A stretch of DNA of 27,500 nt from Neocallimastix lanati (nom. inval.). Its lineage: Eukaryota > Neocallimastigomycota > Neocallimastigomycetes > Neocallimastigales > Neocallimastigaceae. The number at the start of each line of letters is the position of its first letter. Position 1 is the first letter of the stretch. The position numbers and the translations under genes are program-made. Below, one piece after another: positions 1-11,943 of the stretch. The stretch spans positions 70,001 through 97,500 of the forward strand of contig JACVTC010000083.1 in assembly GCA_016946835.1 (NCBI GenBank). The letters run 5' to 3'. The notes under the pieces were generated by a model, which was not told where the DNA came from, did not search any database, and was given only the letters and a program-made list of their open reading frames with translations.

Positions 1-1648
1 TGAAAGATTGAACACTTACTGGTAATTCGTATTGAACATGTTTAGCTTTTGAAGATTTAAATTTTTGTATATGAATTACATTTCTTGGTACGGGGGACCA
101 TGCATTTTCATAATTACGAAGTTCTGAAAATTCTTTATCTTTCTTATCACTTTCTGGATCATCAATTTTAACCTCTACTACTGAATTTCTAATACATTCT
201 GGTTTATCTGTCGTTGTAAAATGACAAATTGACTTAAAATTATCAAGACTAAAATTAACTGACTTTCTTCTCTTTCTAACCGTTGGTGGGTTTACATCAT
301 CCATACCAGAAAGAGGAGTTAAAGGTGTTAATATATTTGGAAGAGATAATGTTTTCTTATGAGAAGGTTTCTTTTTTGGTAAAATTTCCTTATTCTTTTT
401 AGCTTCCAATTTAGCTGATGATGGAATCTTTCCCTCTTCTTTTTCTTCTGACTTCTCCGTTTCATTCTCGATATTTGTTATATCTTTTTTAACTTTTTCG
501 TTTGTTATTTCTAATTCAACTGGCTTTTCTAACTCTACAATTTCTTCTGATTTTTCTGACTTTTCTAACTCCACTATTTCTTCTGATTTATTTGATTTTG
601 CTAGTTCAACGATTTCTTCTGATTTATTTGACTTTTCTAATTCAACTATTTTCTTTGATTTATCTGACTTTTCCGATTTAATTATTTCTTTTGATTCAAC
701 TGGTTTAGTACTTTCTGTGGACTTCATTAATTCAATAGATTTTTCAATTTTTTCTGAATCTACTAAAATCTTCTTTACTTCATTCTTAACCTCTTCTTTT
801 GTAATTTCTTTAACCTTTTCTTTTTCATAATCTTTTTTTGGTATTTCTTCTTTTTGAACTTCATCTTTTTTAAGATCTTCTTTTTTAACTTCTTCCTTCT
901 TTATTTTTTCTTCCTTAACATCATCATTAACTTGAACACCACTTGAATCATTTCTCTTTTCATTCTTTTCTAATAATTTATCATCAGAAATTTCAACATC
1001 AACTTTTCTTAAATTAACGTCACTATTTGACTTTCTAAGTGTAGATGTTGCTGATGAATCTTTCTTTTTAAGACCAAAAGTAATTTCAGAAAGTTTAGTT
1101 TCTTTATTAAGTGAAATTGGTTTTATTTTCTTAATTGGAAAAATATTATTTTGGGAAAGCTTTGATTTTGTAAAAGAGGATGAAAGAGAAGAAGATGACT
1201 TTGATGGTGAATATATAATTGTTGAATGCTTTGTGAATGAATATGATGAAGAAGGAGAACTATTATGTATTATAACTTTTTCTTGATAATTTTCAATAAT
1301 TGAAGAAATAGTTTTATTTAAGGATTCTTTTAAACTTTGATGAGATATACTACCACTAGCTGTTGCTGATGAAAGACTTGAAGTTGATGGAGAACTAGTA
1401 CTACTTAATCTTATTCTTTGATTTCTACGATACTTTGATGAATATGGTATAGAAACAGCTCCAGTATTTGATGTACGTCGTGGTGAAGAAGAAACTACAC
1501 CAGTAGGTTCATGATTTAAAATAAAAAAGCTACCATGACTACTTGATAAACTACCACTAACAAAAGTTTGATCTTTATTATGATCTTTATTAACTTTTGC
1601 AATAAAGTTTTCAAAACTGTTAGATAATTCGTTTGTGATCACAGACAT
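1..1648 (-). CDS. PP1 glycogen-targeting regulatory subunit, Gac1/PPP1R3-like (5' part, cut by window edge)
   Basis: Open minus-strand frame from an ATG at 1648 through the window start with no stop, giving at least 549 residues and no visible intron. Residues 1-170 are Ser/Thr-rich, about 270-420 is a highly charged Lys/Glu/Ser region with 12-residue repeats, and the C-terminal part is more conserved in character. At 251-265 it encodes KSVNF (about residues 462-466), followed by LDNFKSICHF and DKPECI. This matches the RVxF PP1-docking motif and the following hydrophobic/Phe block of fungal Gac1/Pig-type and animal PPP1R3 subunits. In that family a CBM21 glycogen-binding domain follows; the last residues before the edge (YELPVSVQSF) look like its beginning. 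Such proteins bring PP1 to glycogen and glycogen synthase. The PP1-docking motif is seen directly; the glycogen role is inferred because the CBM21 domain lies outside the window. An alternative is another RVxF-containing PP1 regulator. Confidence 0.7.
   Translation of the reverse strand, partial: MSVITNELSNSFENFIAKVNKDHNKDQTFVSGSLSSSHGSFFILNHEPTGVVSSSPRRTSNTGAVSIPYSSKYRRNQRIRLSSTSSPSTSSLSSATASGSISHQSLKESLNKTISSIIENYQEKVIIHNSSPSSSYSFTKHSTIIYSPSKSSSSLSSSFTKSKLSQNNIFPIKKIKPISLNKETKLSEITFGLKKKDSSATSTLRKSNSDVNLRKVDVEISDDKLLEKNEKRNDSSGVQVNDDVKEEKIKKEEVKKEDLKKDEVQKEEIPKKDYEKEKVKEITKEEVKNEVKKILVDSEKIEKSIELMKSTESTKPVESKEIIKSEKSDKSKKIVELEKSNKSEEIVELAKSNKSEEIVELEKSEKSEEIVELEKPVELEITNEKVKKDITNIENETEKSEEKEEGKIPSSAKLEAKKNKEILPKKKPSHKKTLSLPNILTPLTPLSGMDDVNPPTVRKRRKSVNFSLDNFKSICHFTTTDKPECIRNSVVEVKIDDPESDKKDKEFSELRNYENAWSPVPRNVIHIQKFKSSKAKHVQYELPVSVQSF
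527..700 (-). repeat. 36-nt in-frame tandem repeat inside the PP1-subunit gene
   Basis: Four to five imperfect 36-nt units encode 12-residue repeats of the form EIVELxKSxKSE. They lie in the charged, probably disordered middle of the protein. Nucleotide conservation between units suggests fairly recent duplication. No function is implied by the repeat itself. Confidence 0.75.
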
Positions 1649-2422
1649 TTTAAATTTATTCTATTAAATTAATTTTATTAAATATTTTAAAATATATAAT
1701 TATAATATATTATATATATTTTTATCAAATATAAATTATATATACTATTCTTAATATATATTTTATAGATTATATTATTATTATTTTATATAATTCTAAT
1801 AATTATATAAAATTATTGAATTATAAGGTTAAATACTTTTTAAAATCTAAAAGTATATATTCTTTTTTAAATTTATTAAAAAAGAAATATCCAAAATTTG
1901 AAATAATATAAATTTTTATTTCACTGTGAAGGTCTTTAATAAAGTATACAAAAAAAATTTTTTTTTTTTTTAGATAGTAATGTATAGATTATTCATATAG
2001 TTCATATAGAGTATTTAAATAATTATATAAAAAAAAGTTAGTTTTAAAAATAAAATTAAATTTTTATAGATAGTATTATTAAATAATAATAAATATATAT
2101 TTAAAAAGAAAAACAAAATAAAAATTATTTCTGTTTTTTATTTAGAAGATATTATCAAAATATTCAATTTTAATATTATATATTATTAATTTTATACAAA
2201 AAAAAAATTTTTTTTTTCTATTTCTAAAAAAAAATTAATATCATTATTCATAAATTTCATTATATTATTAAATTCATTATTCCGAATAAGGTTTCAGTAG
2301 GTTTTATGTAGATAATTAAAATAAATTGTTGAATATAATGTTATCATTAATATTTTTGTGTAAATATTATGTTGTTACTAATTTACTAATTATAATTTTT
2401 TTTTTTCTATTGTATAAATAAA

Positions 2423-2451
2423 TTTTTTTTTTTTTTTTTTTTTTTGGTTTA
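2423..2451. repeat. T-run followed by GGTTTA (copy 1)
   Basis: T23 at 2423-2445 immediately followed by GGTTTA. Same junction at 6300-6320, 17128-17160 and 26033-26051. On the opposite strand it reads TAAACC followed by poly(A). Confidence 0.6.
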
Positions 2452-2865
2452 TATTAAAATATTATATTAAATTAATAATAAAATAACAAAGGGTAATAGT
2501 TTACTTTTAATTTATTTTTATTGATTAATCAATTTCTATTTATTTGTTAAATTTTTATTAATATTAAAAAAGAAAAAGGAATATATATAATATATTATAA
2601 AAGGGTAATTTCAATAATATTAAATAAATAAAAACTTCAAATAAATAAATAAAATAACTAATTTTGAAAACCTAAAGAAATTTAAAATTAAGTAATAAGA
2701 AATATTTCTTTAGTTTGATTAGATTTATAAAAAAAATAAAATAAAATAAATAAATAAAAATAAATAAAAATAAAAAAATAAAAAATAAAAATAACAAAAA
2801 TTATAAAATATATATTAAATTTTATCAATATATTAAGATTTATCCAAGAATTGACTATTTGATAA

Positions 2866-2901
<36 letters not shown>

Positions 2902-3855
2902 CTATTACTATAATCTATTTCTAACATTAATCTATTATTTTTATATAATTTATATATATTGATTTAATAAAAACTATTTAATATATTTAATATATTTAAT
3001 ATCTTAAAAGTTTTTTTCTAATTGTGAAACTATTCAAAAAATAGGTCACGATACTTTACTATTTAATTAATATTATTACTATTAGATTGTTTCAATATAT
3101 TAAATTATATTCAAAATATTGTTTTCCTAAAAACTTTTTATATTTATTGGTTAAAATTAATTTACCCCATATAATAATTAATATCCTTATAAAAAATTTA
3201 ATACATTATATTAAATTGTGGATGTAATGTAATGTAAAAGGACGTATTTTCATTTATTATAATAGTTATTATTATTATTACCTGTTAATAATTATTATCT
3301 ATATTTTTTTTTATTATGATTATATTCTTTTTTATTTAATAAATTTGAAAAAAAAAAAAAAAAGTAACATTATTTATTGATAACTTTATTATTAATCCTT
3401 ATTCATACTGATTTTATATTGATAATATTTAATAGCTCAATTTATAGGTTTGATATTCCTTTTTTTTTTTATTGCATTATTATTTTCCTTCACAATAAAA
3501 TATTGAATTTTATATCATAAATTATTTTTTACTATTTCTTAAATATTTATAATAATTTTTATATATTTTTATATTTTTTTAAATAAAAAAAATATAAAAA
3601 AAATCTTTACAAATTTAAATATTTATTTATTCTATTTTTGTAATTTATTGTTAAAATGAAATTCCATATATACTTCTAATATTAATAGTAAAAATATAAA
3701 AAATATTATAATTTTTTAAAATTACCTTTCAATGTTCAATTAATTTTTCTTTATATTTAATAAAGAATAAAATTCCTTTTTAAAAGTTTTAATATAATAC
3801 TTATTATTTATTTATAATTAATTTTTTTTTTTTTTTCAATTTTAATGTTATATTG

Positions 3856-3985
3856 CTTTTTTTGTTTTTTTTTAAAATTTTTCAATTTGTAATATAAATG
3901 AAAAAATTTTATAATAAATACTTTTTTTGTTTTTTTTTAAAATTTTTCAATTTGTAATATAAATGAAAAAATTTTATAATAAATA
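3856..3985. repeat. Perfect 65-bp tandem duplication
   Basis: Copies at 3856-3920 and 3921-3985 are identical by eye, including the T7-G-T9 block. Perfect identity in rapidly drifting AT-rich DNA indicates a recent event or an assembly duplication. Confidence 0.9.
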
Positions 3986-4907
3986 AAGTTTATTAAATTA
4001 TTTTACAAAAAAAATTTTTTTTTTAAAAAAAATAAAATTTTTTTTATATTATTGTAACTTCTTTAATTTTTGAAAGTGAAAAACAAAAAAAAAAGATTTA
4101 CAAATGAATATAACTATTATTATTATTATTATTATATTATCCTTTGTAATTATTTCATTTAATAATATAGAATATATATAATATTAATAATGCTTTGTAT
4201 ATTAAATATTTAAAAAATAATTTTGGTTTTTATATTATATTATTTTATATATAATATTATTACTTTTTAATTAATTAAAAATTATAATTATGAAATGATA
4301 TATATATTGAAGTTTTATTTTATTATTTTTATTTTAACTCCTTATTTTTTTCAAGTGTGTTTTCCTAATCTAATTTTTGTTTTTATTTTATTATTATTAA
4401 TTACTTAAATTTTTTAGTAATTGTATTTATAATTGTATTTTATAATTTAAATTAAATTTATATTTTTGAATAATATTCTTGTAAAAGAGTTTTATTTTTT
4501 TATCTTAATAATTTTTTATTTATTTATTTATTTATTTATTTATTTTTTGGTTTTGTTTAAATGGATGATATCCTTTCCATTGATATAACTTAAAAATTAC
4601 ATAAATTTTATGTAATTTCTTTAAAGCAAATATATATATATAATATATATATATGATAAAAAGCTGAAGAAAAAAAAATAACAAAAAAAAATTATAAGAG
4701 GAAAATGGTTATTTATATAGTTTTTCAAATTAGAATATTTATTTTTAATTGATTTAATATATTTAATATGAATTATTATAATTATTAATATTAATTTACA
4801 TAATTATTAATGTAAATGAAAAAATATTTTATCCTAAAGATTTTGTATATTAAATTATATTAATAATTCAATATATATTATAAATAAATTTGTAAATTTT
4901 CAAAAAA

Positions 4908-4988
4908 AAAAATAAATAAATAATTGAATAAAAAAAATAAATAAATAAAAAAAATAATTGAATAAAAAAAATAATTGAATAAAAAAAT
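4908..4988. repeat. AAATAA/AATTGAATAA minisatellite
   Basis: Interleaved AAATAAATAA and AATTGAATAA units, with the second recurring three times. A short (TTTA)n tract lies nearby at about 4515-4545. Typical AT-rich satellite DNA. Confidence 0.6.
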
Positions 4989-5500
4989 TTTTTTTTTTCA
5001 TTTTTCTTCTGTATTTTCAATAGAATTATTCATATTAATATTTAAATATAAATATTACTAAAATTAAAATATTTTTAATGAGCTTAGTATAATCGATATT
5101 AATTAAATTTTATTATATAAAAATAGTGTAACAGCATAATGGAGTCAAATATATATATATATACATTTATTCTTAATTATTCTAATTAAATAATAAAAAA
5201 CGTTTGTTTTTAATTCTCATTAATTTATAGTAAAGTAATAAAGAATTATAATATCAGTATTTTACATTTATATTATAAAACTCTAAATAAAATAATAAAT
5301 AATTTATTGATTATGTTGCTGTAAATATTACTAATAATGCTATTGATCTAAAATCAATAATAATATATTCTATGATTTATTTAAATATTAAGTATTATCT
5401 TTTAAATAAATAAAAAAAAAGTTTAAAATAAAGTTTTATAAATAATAATAATATTAATAATAATAATGTAAATATATTTAAACCAATTAAATTTATGATT

Positions 5501-5534
<34 letters not shown>

Positions 5535-5544
5535 GAATGTTACA

Positions 5545-5698
5545 TCAAAAAAAAAATAACAATAAATAAATAAATTAATAAATAATTAATAAATAATTAA
5601 ATAAATAAATAAATTAATAAGTAATAATATAAATTAATAAATAATTAAATAAATAATTAATAAATAAATAAATTAATAAGTAATAATATAAGTTAATA
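5545..5698. repeat. 59-bp-period AT tandem repeat
   Basis: A block ending in TTAATAAGTAATAATATA occurs twice with a 59-bp period (G at 5621 and at 5680), embedded in AAATAATT units. Two to three imperfect copies. Confidence 0.6.
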
Positions 5699-6782
5699 TA
5701 TATGTGTATATATAATTATTACTTTATAAATAAAACAAAGAAATTTTACAACTTATTAAATAATTATTCGATAATATTAATATTAATATAATATCATATA
5801 AAATAATAAATTAGACACGATTAACTTTTTTTGGTAAAATTAAAAAAAAGTTTTTAATAATTTATTTAAGAGTTTTATTAATACAAAAATATTATATTTT
5901 AATAAATATTTGATAAATTTTATATAATATCGATTTTAATTTAAAAAAAAAGATTATCATTCTAATTAGTATAGTATTATATAATATACATAATTCTTTA
6001 AATAAATCAGTAAAAAAAAAAAAAAAAAATAATATACAAATAAAAATAAAAAAAAAAAAAAAAGTAAACTATTTAATAATTTAACATTAATATAATGACA
6101 ATATACAAGTAGTTTTATTTTTATCGATCTATATATATAAATAAAATACTATATAAATTATTACTATTGGTAGTATTAAAAATTTAATTCAGTTTTTCCA
6201 TAATTAAATATCAAAGCAATGCATAAAAATTATGAGGATGTGGTGGATATTATTATAATTAATTATATTAATAAAGAAGAATGGTCGAACCTTCATTAAT
6301 TTTTTTTTTTTTTTGGTTTAAAGAAGAATTAATAATAAAATTATTATATAGACAGTTTTGTATATATTATTTTAAAGAACAGTGACAATAATTAAATATT
6401 TAAATGTTAACTTGAAAAATGAAGTTTAATATATTTTATAGAATTGTTTGAAATTAGTTGATATTATTGATATTATTTTGAAATAAAAATACAGAATAAA
6501 GCAATAACATAATTTTTAATTTATCTCTTAAACTTATTTACTTATAAATATTGATTATTATTTTATTATTTTAATAATCAATATAATTATCCCTACTTTT
6601 TGAATTATATGTTGCATTTATAATTATAAAATATATATATATACTATAAAAATATAAGTAAATATACAAAAAAAATAATAACTAAAGAAATATTTCTAAT
6701 ATTAAATTATTTTCTGTATTTTAGATATATTAATAAAACAGGAAAAAAATATTGAATTTCAATGGTATTATAAAAAATTAAA

Positions 6783-6787
<5 letters not shown>

Positions 6788-6827
<40 letters not shown>
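6788..6827 (+). repeat. A40 homopolymer
   Basis: Forty uninterrupted A, followed by GCCCC, which is an unusually GC-rich pentamer for this region. It could be slippage-grown or a retroposition tail; no attached element or target-site duplication is visible. Confidence 0.85.
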
Positions 6828-6828
<1 letters not shown>

Positions 6829-7062
6829 CCCCAAATAACATATTAATTTAAATTATTAATAGAAAATTCCCATTTCTTCAAAGAAAATCATTAAATAAAA
6901 TTATATATAAAAATATATATATTATTATTAAAATTTAAATTTTAATTATTCACTACCACCACCAATTCTCTTAAAAAATTAAAATTTAATTATAAATGTA
7001 ATTAAAATGTAATACAACAACTTATATATATGTATTATGTTACACAAATAAATTTTTTATTT

Positions 7063-7300
7063 TAATATTATTTTATTTTATTTTAATATTATTTTATTTT
7101 TATTTTATTTTTATTTTATTTTTATTTTAATATTATTTTATTTTTATTTTATTTTTATTTTATTTTTATTTTATTTTTATTTTAATATTATTTTATTTTT
7201 ATTTTAATATTATTTTATTTTTATTTTAATTTTATTTCGTTCTATTATATTATATTATATATATTATATTATATATATTATATTATATATATTATATAGA
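7063..7300. repeat. TTTTATTTTAATATTA minisatellite followed by TATTATAT repeat
   Basis: At about 7063-7230, alternating TTTTATT and TTTTAATATTATT units form a higher-order array. At about 7236-7300 a second array has a 14- to 15-bp unit of the form ATTATATTATATAT. Both are non-coding. Confidence 0.75.
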
Positions 7301-7924
7301 TAATACATATATAATAATATTTATAAAAATTTCCAGTATTTTATTCTGTGGATAATTCGAAATTAACATAATAAATATAAAAAAATACAGAAATTTCAAA
7401 TTTTTTTTTTTTGTTTCTAATCGATCAACAGTATCAACAAATAAAATTTATAATTATTTAAAAAAAAAAAATAAAAATAAAAACTTTAGAATAAAAATAA
7501 TTAAAATAAATAAAAAATTAATTAAAATGAAAAATATAATATATATTAATTCATATATTTTTAATAGTAATTAATATTTAAAAATTTTACATTTAAAAAA
7601 AACGAATTATAACAAAATTTTGAAACTTAGAAGATATTACTTCTAAAATAATAATTTATATTATTTAAATATATATTTTAATTGAATCATACAAGGGTTC
7701 TTTTTTAATCAATGATGATAAAAATTCAAAATATTTTGTATTTTAATTCTTTTACTATTAAATTCATGTTGAATAACATACAATATGCCTTTATTAAATC
7801 AATGAATGTATATTTTTATATTCTATCATTAATTATTAATTATTAGTACTACCACAACTACTATATTTTTTATTATTAATTATAAAATATTAATATTATT
7901 TAATAATTATCATGTAATAATTTC

Positions 7925-8232
7925 TTAATAAATAATCAATATTATTTAATATTTATTAATTCTTAATATTATTTATTTATTATTATTTATTAATTATTAT
8001 TTATTATTATTTATTATTTATTATTACTATAAATTCAGTTTTAGATATTTACTATTTTTCATTGTTTTGTTAATATTTAATAAATAATCAATATTATTTA
8101 ATATTTATTAATTCTTAATATTATTTATTTATTATTATTTATTAATTATTATTTATTATTATTTATTATTTATTATTACTATAAATTCAGTTTTAGATAT
8201 TTACTATTTTTCATTGTTTTGTTAATATTTAA
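7925..8232. repeat. 152-bp tandem duplication
   Basis: Copy 1 is 7925-8076 and copy 2 is 8077-8228 (matching on to 8232). I see no mismatch between them. Each copy carries a TTATT-rich part and a more complex tail containing ATAAATTCAGTTTTAGATAT. No gene is involved. Confidence 0.9.
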
Positions 8233-8661
8233 AGTTGAAAAAAGAAAAAAGAAAATTATTTAATTTATTATATAAAATTTAATTTCATATTTTTGAAATT
8301 GATCAATTTGTTCCGTTATTAAAAAAAAAAAAAATTATATTAAAAAAAAATACTTTAAAAACTTTAAAATTTTATATTATTAAAAAAAAAAAAAATTTTA
8401 TTATGGTATTTAGCAGAAAAAATATTAAATTTAAAAACCACTTATATATAATGAGTATAATGAGTGGTAATAAAAATCTATAAAAAAAATATATTTTCTT
8501 TATTTTTGTGTTAAAATTGTAATAAAGTTGAAATTAATTCTATTTAAAAAGTTTTTTGTTATTTATATTTTAATACAATATATTAATATTAAATTTCAGA
8601 AAAAAAAAATATCGAAATAAAATAAACAGAAAAAATATTAAATATAAAAACCACTTTATTT

Positions 8662-8669
<8 letters not shown>

Positions 8670-8718
<49 letters not shown>
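8670..8718 (+). repeat. A49 homopolymer
   Basis: Forty-nine uninterrupted A preceded by a short T run. It lies about 10 bp after the second copy of a dispersed about 32-bp repeat (8411-8442 and 8628-8659). Confidence 0.85.
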
Positions 8719-8720
<2 letters not shown>

Positions 8721-8825
8721 GATAATAATAATATTTTTTTAAAAAATGTTACTTTTTATTTATATTTTAGAATTACAATTTTAAAATAATTTTAATCAAT
8801 TATTTATATTATATATAAAATTTTA

Positions 8826-8960
8826 TTTATCTATTTATATATTTATTTATTATTTTTTATTTATTATTTTTTATTTATTATTTTTTATTTTTTATTTATT
8901 ATTTTTTATTTTTTATTTTTTATTTTTTATTTATTATTTTTTATTTTTTATTTATTCTTC
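8826..8960. repeat. TTATTATTTTTTATTTA minisatellite
   Basis: A run of TTATT, TTTTTTA and TTTATT blocks repeated with variable order. Followed at about 9064-9092 by a (TA)n microsatellite. No coding potential. Confidence 0.7.
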
Positions 8961-9063
8961 TAGTCATTTATCTAATATATAAAATATATGCTAATAAAAC
9001 TAATAAATTACAAGGAATTTTTAGTTAATAATTTTAATGATTATTGTCAATAATCTCTGATGT

Positions 9064-9095
<32 letters not shown>

Positions 9096-9460
9096 TTAAT
9101 TATTACATTATTTGTTTGATATTTATAAATTAATAATAATAAATACATCATAATAATGAGAAGTACCTAAAAAAAATTATTTTTATCTAATAATAAATTT
9201 TAACATTAAAACTCAATAAATCATTATATAATATTAATGATAATAATAAAAATAATGAAAGGAGAAAAAATAATATCGTAAAAAATGACAAATATGGATA
9301 TATAAATTAGTAATAATAATGTATTAAAATGCATTACTACTACTATTAATATATTATTTTTATATTTTTTTTTTCTTTTTAATGATTAAAGATTGTTTAA
9401 ATTATAGTGTTGTGATTTATCATAAAAAAAAAAAATTAAATATATTAAAAAAAAAAAAAA

Positions 9461-9805
9461 AATAGAATTATTCTACTCTGGTCTTTGTTTAATATTATGA
9501 ATGAATTTTTTTTTTGGAAATCCATTATATATAATATAAATTTTGATTTAAATTATATTGATAAATATGGAAATAATATTATAAGTTTTATTTATCTTAA
9601 AGGATTTCTAAAATATGATGAATAAAAAATTAAACCTAAACTTTTGACTCAAAATAAAAAAAAAAAAAAAAATCAAAGAGAAATTCCATTGATTATTATC
9701 ATCAAATTAAATTTTAATTTGGATGATTTTTCTTTCTTTAATGAAAAAAAAATATTAATTGATAAAATAATTTTGGTAATACTGCTTTACCCTATCCTAT
9801 AACAA

Positions 9806-9855
<50 letters not shown>

Positions 9856-10504
9856 TTTAGTAATAATAAGGTATATTATTATGCAGATCTTAATATTAAA
9901 AATAAAGAAGGTAATGAGCCCTATGAATTTTGTGAATGAACCTAACTATCCCATAATTCTTGAAATTATAAATTCTCCCCTGTGTGTCCAGATAAGAAAT
10001 AATTCAAAATAAATTTTATTTAAATCTAGACATAAAAAGAAATCCCGTGAAACTAAATGAAACTTAAAATTAAATAGTCATTTATTGATAAAGTATAAAA
10101 TGGACTATCAGCATTTACTCTTTAATTATTATACCACCTATGAGAAATGCTTCATTACATAATCGTTTGTCTATTCAAATGATTTTGAATGGGATGAAAA
10201 TTATAAAAAAAAAATAATAATAATAAGGAATTTGATTTTGATTTTGAGGATATCATTATGGATATAGATCATGATACTAGTAATAATGACGATAATAATA
10301 ATGATATCTATTTATTTTATGAAGTTATGATAATTTTGGTGGATATGATGATCAAACATGAGAGAGAAATGACTTTACCAATTGCTATGTAGGTTTTAGT
10401 GGTATTTTTGGTAATGGATCATTTTTTCGATGTAGGAGACAATTTTGACAGCCATAATAATGGAGGTTTTGATGGAGGGTTTTGATGGAGGTAGTAACGA
10501 TTAG
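9461..10504 (+). pseudogene. Decayed ankyrin-repeat protein gene with Gly/Asp-rich tail
   Basis: Not an intact gene. One frame is open from about 9461 to 10220 apart from five stops (TAA 9623, TAA 9800, TAA 10010, TGA 10058, TAA 10160), far fewer than expected in DNA this AT-rich. Allowing frame changes, ankyrin-like signatures appear at regular spacing: DKYGNNIISF (GGA at 9569), REIPLIIIIK (about 9677), FGNTALPYPI (about 9775) and NIKNKEGNEPYEF (about 9910). Spacing is 98-108 nt, close to the 33-codon ankyrin period; the last interval is longer because of an A46 run at 9808-9853. Downstream the frame shifts again near 10210, 10320, 10428 and 10485. The 3' end reads as a Gly/Asp-rich tail (HNNGGFDGG, FDGGSND) and stops at 10502-10504; one extra G at about 10484 breaks this last part. 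Ankyrin repeats mediate protein-protein contacts; the original partner is unknown. The 5' limit is uncertain. Confidence 0.6.
9808..9853 (+). repeat. A46 homopolymer inside the ankyrin relic
   Basis: Forty-six A between two ankyrin-like units. Removing most of it restores a spacing near 33 codons between the units, so it looks like an expanded lysine/AAA stretch in a sequence no longer under selection. Confidence 0.8.
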
Positions 10505-10706
10505 TGATTGATAAATTAAAATAAATATGTATCCATAATAAAATAAAATATTAGGTATATATTTATTCTTATAAATTTTACAACACTTCATAATTTATGC
10601 TCTTTGAAACAAATTTTAATGTTCTTTAGTAAAAAAAAATAATAATAATATATTAATTTAATTTATTATTTTGTACTACTGATATTTTTTTTTTGCAGAA
10701 TCTTAA

Positions 10707-10743
<37 letters not shown>

Positions 10744-11493
10744 TATTTAGCATTATCTCCACAAATCTAAAATTTAATATAATTTATAATTTAGTAAAAA
10801 TATGGAAAATTTTAATAATTAATTAGTAAAAATATATTTTTAATTAAAAAAAAAAAATTATAATCTAATTTTTATTCTTTTTTATTTCATTATTTTTTTC
10901 AAAAAAAAAAAAAAAAAAAAAAATTTTTTTATAATTTTTTTATATTTGTTATAAAAAAAAAATATTATTAAAAAATAGGTTTAATGATAGGAAAATAGGC
11001 AATGTATGAGTGAATGAGAAAAAAAAAATTAAAATAATATAAATATATATCTATATCTCTATAAATTCAGTAAAAATATACTTTGCATTTTTTGAATTAA
11101 CTATACAAAATCTCATTACATTATATTCATGTATAATAATAAATTTATTTCTATATTAAATATTAAATAAGCATCAAAAGAAATATTTTGAAGAAATATT
11201 ATATTGTTTATCAAATATTTCAGAATATATAAAAACTATAATATTATCTAAAATTGACAATCTTTCAATAAAATTATTAATTTTCATATTAATCAATTAA
11301 TTAATTAATAATAATAATAATAATAAAATTTATATACTATGATATAATTTTTGATAAAAATATTTATTAATATATAATATAAATCTATAATAAATGAAAT
11401 AATCTTCTTTTTTAATAAAAGAAGAAAAAAAAAGAGAATAAATTAAATAAAGAGAAATAAATAAATATGAATAATGAAAATAATATATATATT

Positions 11494-11528
<35 letters not shown>

Positions 11529-11749
11529 AAAATAGTATAAAATTATTAATAAAATAATAACAATATATATAGAATTCAAAAAAAAAAAAAAAAAAACCTA
11601 CTTTTTTAATATATATTATTTTGCTTTTAATATTGTAGACACAAGATGTAATAATTTCCATTATAATAAGAGATCACCATCTTATTAACAATTATAATCA
11701 AAAATAAAAAACATCTAATTATTTCTGTTAAAACTAGTGGTTTTGAGAC
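10505..11749. other. AT-rich spacer with homopolymers
   Basis: No supported gene. Contains T and A runs around 10710-10740, 10900-10922, 11499-11526 and 11579-11597, and a short ATA/TAA repeat near 11300. The small minus-strand open frames here are low-complexity shadows. Confidence 0.55.
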
Positions 11750-11860
11750 ATGAAGTTCACTCTTTAGATTAACATTGATGATGCTATTAAAACTGAATTA
11801 ATATATGCCCTTGAAATTATTTCTAATGCCATAAAAATTATTACTTTAATATCATTTTAA
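11750..11860 (+). pseudogene. Ankyrin-like fragment
   Basis: From ATG 11750 the frame reads a few codons, a TAG at 11765, then INIDDAIKTELIYALEI and SNAIKIITLI before a TAA. The pattern TELIYAL...NAIKIITLI fits the two helices of an ankyrin repeat (TxLxxA...IxxLL). Probably a second scrap of the same or a related gene as the relic upstream. Too short to classify further. Confidence 0.35.
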
Positions 11861-11943
11861 TCATAAAATAAATAAATTTTATTAAAATTTTTTTCATAAA
11901 ATTTTATAATATATACATATTTTATAATATAATAATTACTTCT

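Larger units (their letters stand above)
1649..9460. other. Long gene-free AT-rich intergenic region
   Basis: No supported gene on either strand. The DNA is almost wholly A/T, with homopolymer tracts, TA and TTTA/TTTTA microsatellites and local duplications (listed separately). Short open frames here are low-complexity and contain no recognisable motif. The first few hundred bases upstream of 1648 presumably hold the promoter of the PP1-subunit gene, but no specific element can be identified. Confidence 0.6.

Noticed and set aside
2446-2451. GGTTTA as telomere-like repeat
   Set aside because: It occurs once per site, never in tandem.
2688-2927. 79-residue minus-strand open frame rich in Phe/Tyr/Ile
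   Set aside because: Product of TA and AAAT repeats; low complexity with no motif.
6270-6300. tRNA B-box-like GGTTCGA on the minus strand
   Set aside because: No A box, no cloverleaf and the wrong bases after GGTTCGA.
1649-9460. CRISPR array or phage-like system in the repeat-rich region
   Set aside because: The repeats are simple AT satellites with no regular repeat-spacer pattern, and the host is eukaryotic.
10385-10591. 68-residue minus-strand open frame
   Set aside because: It lies antisense to the ankyrin/Gly-rich relic, whose plus-strand frames have coding character and a clear 3' end; no family resemblance.
11443-11661. 72-residue minus-strand open frame
   Set aside because: Built from A/T homopolymers reading as poly-Phe; no gene evidence.
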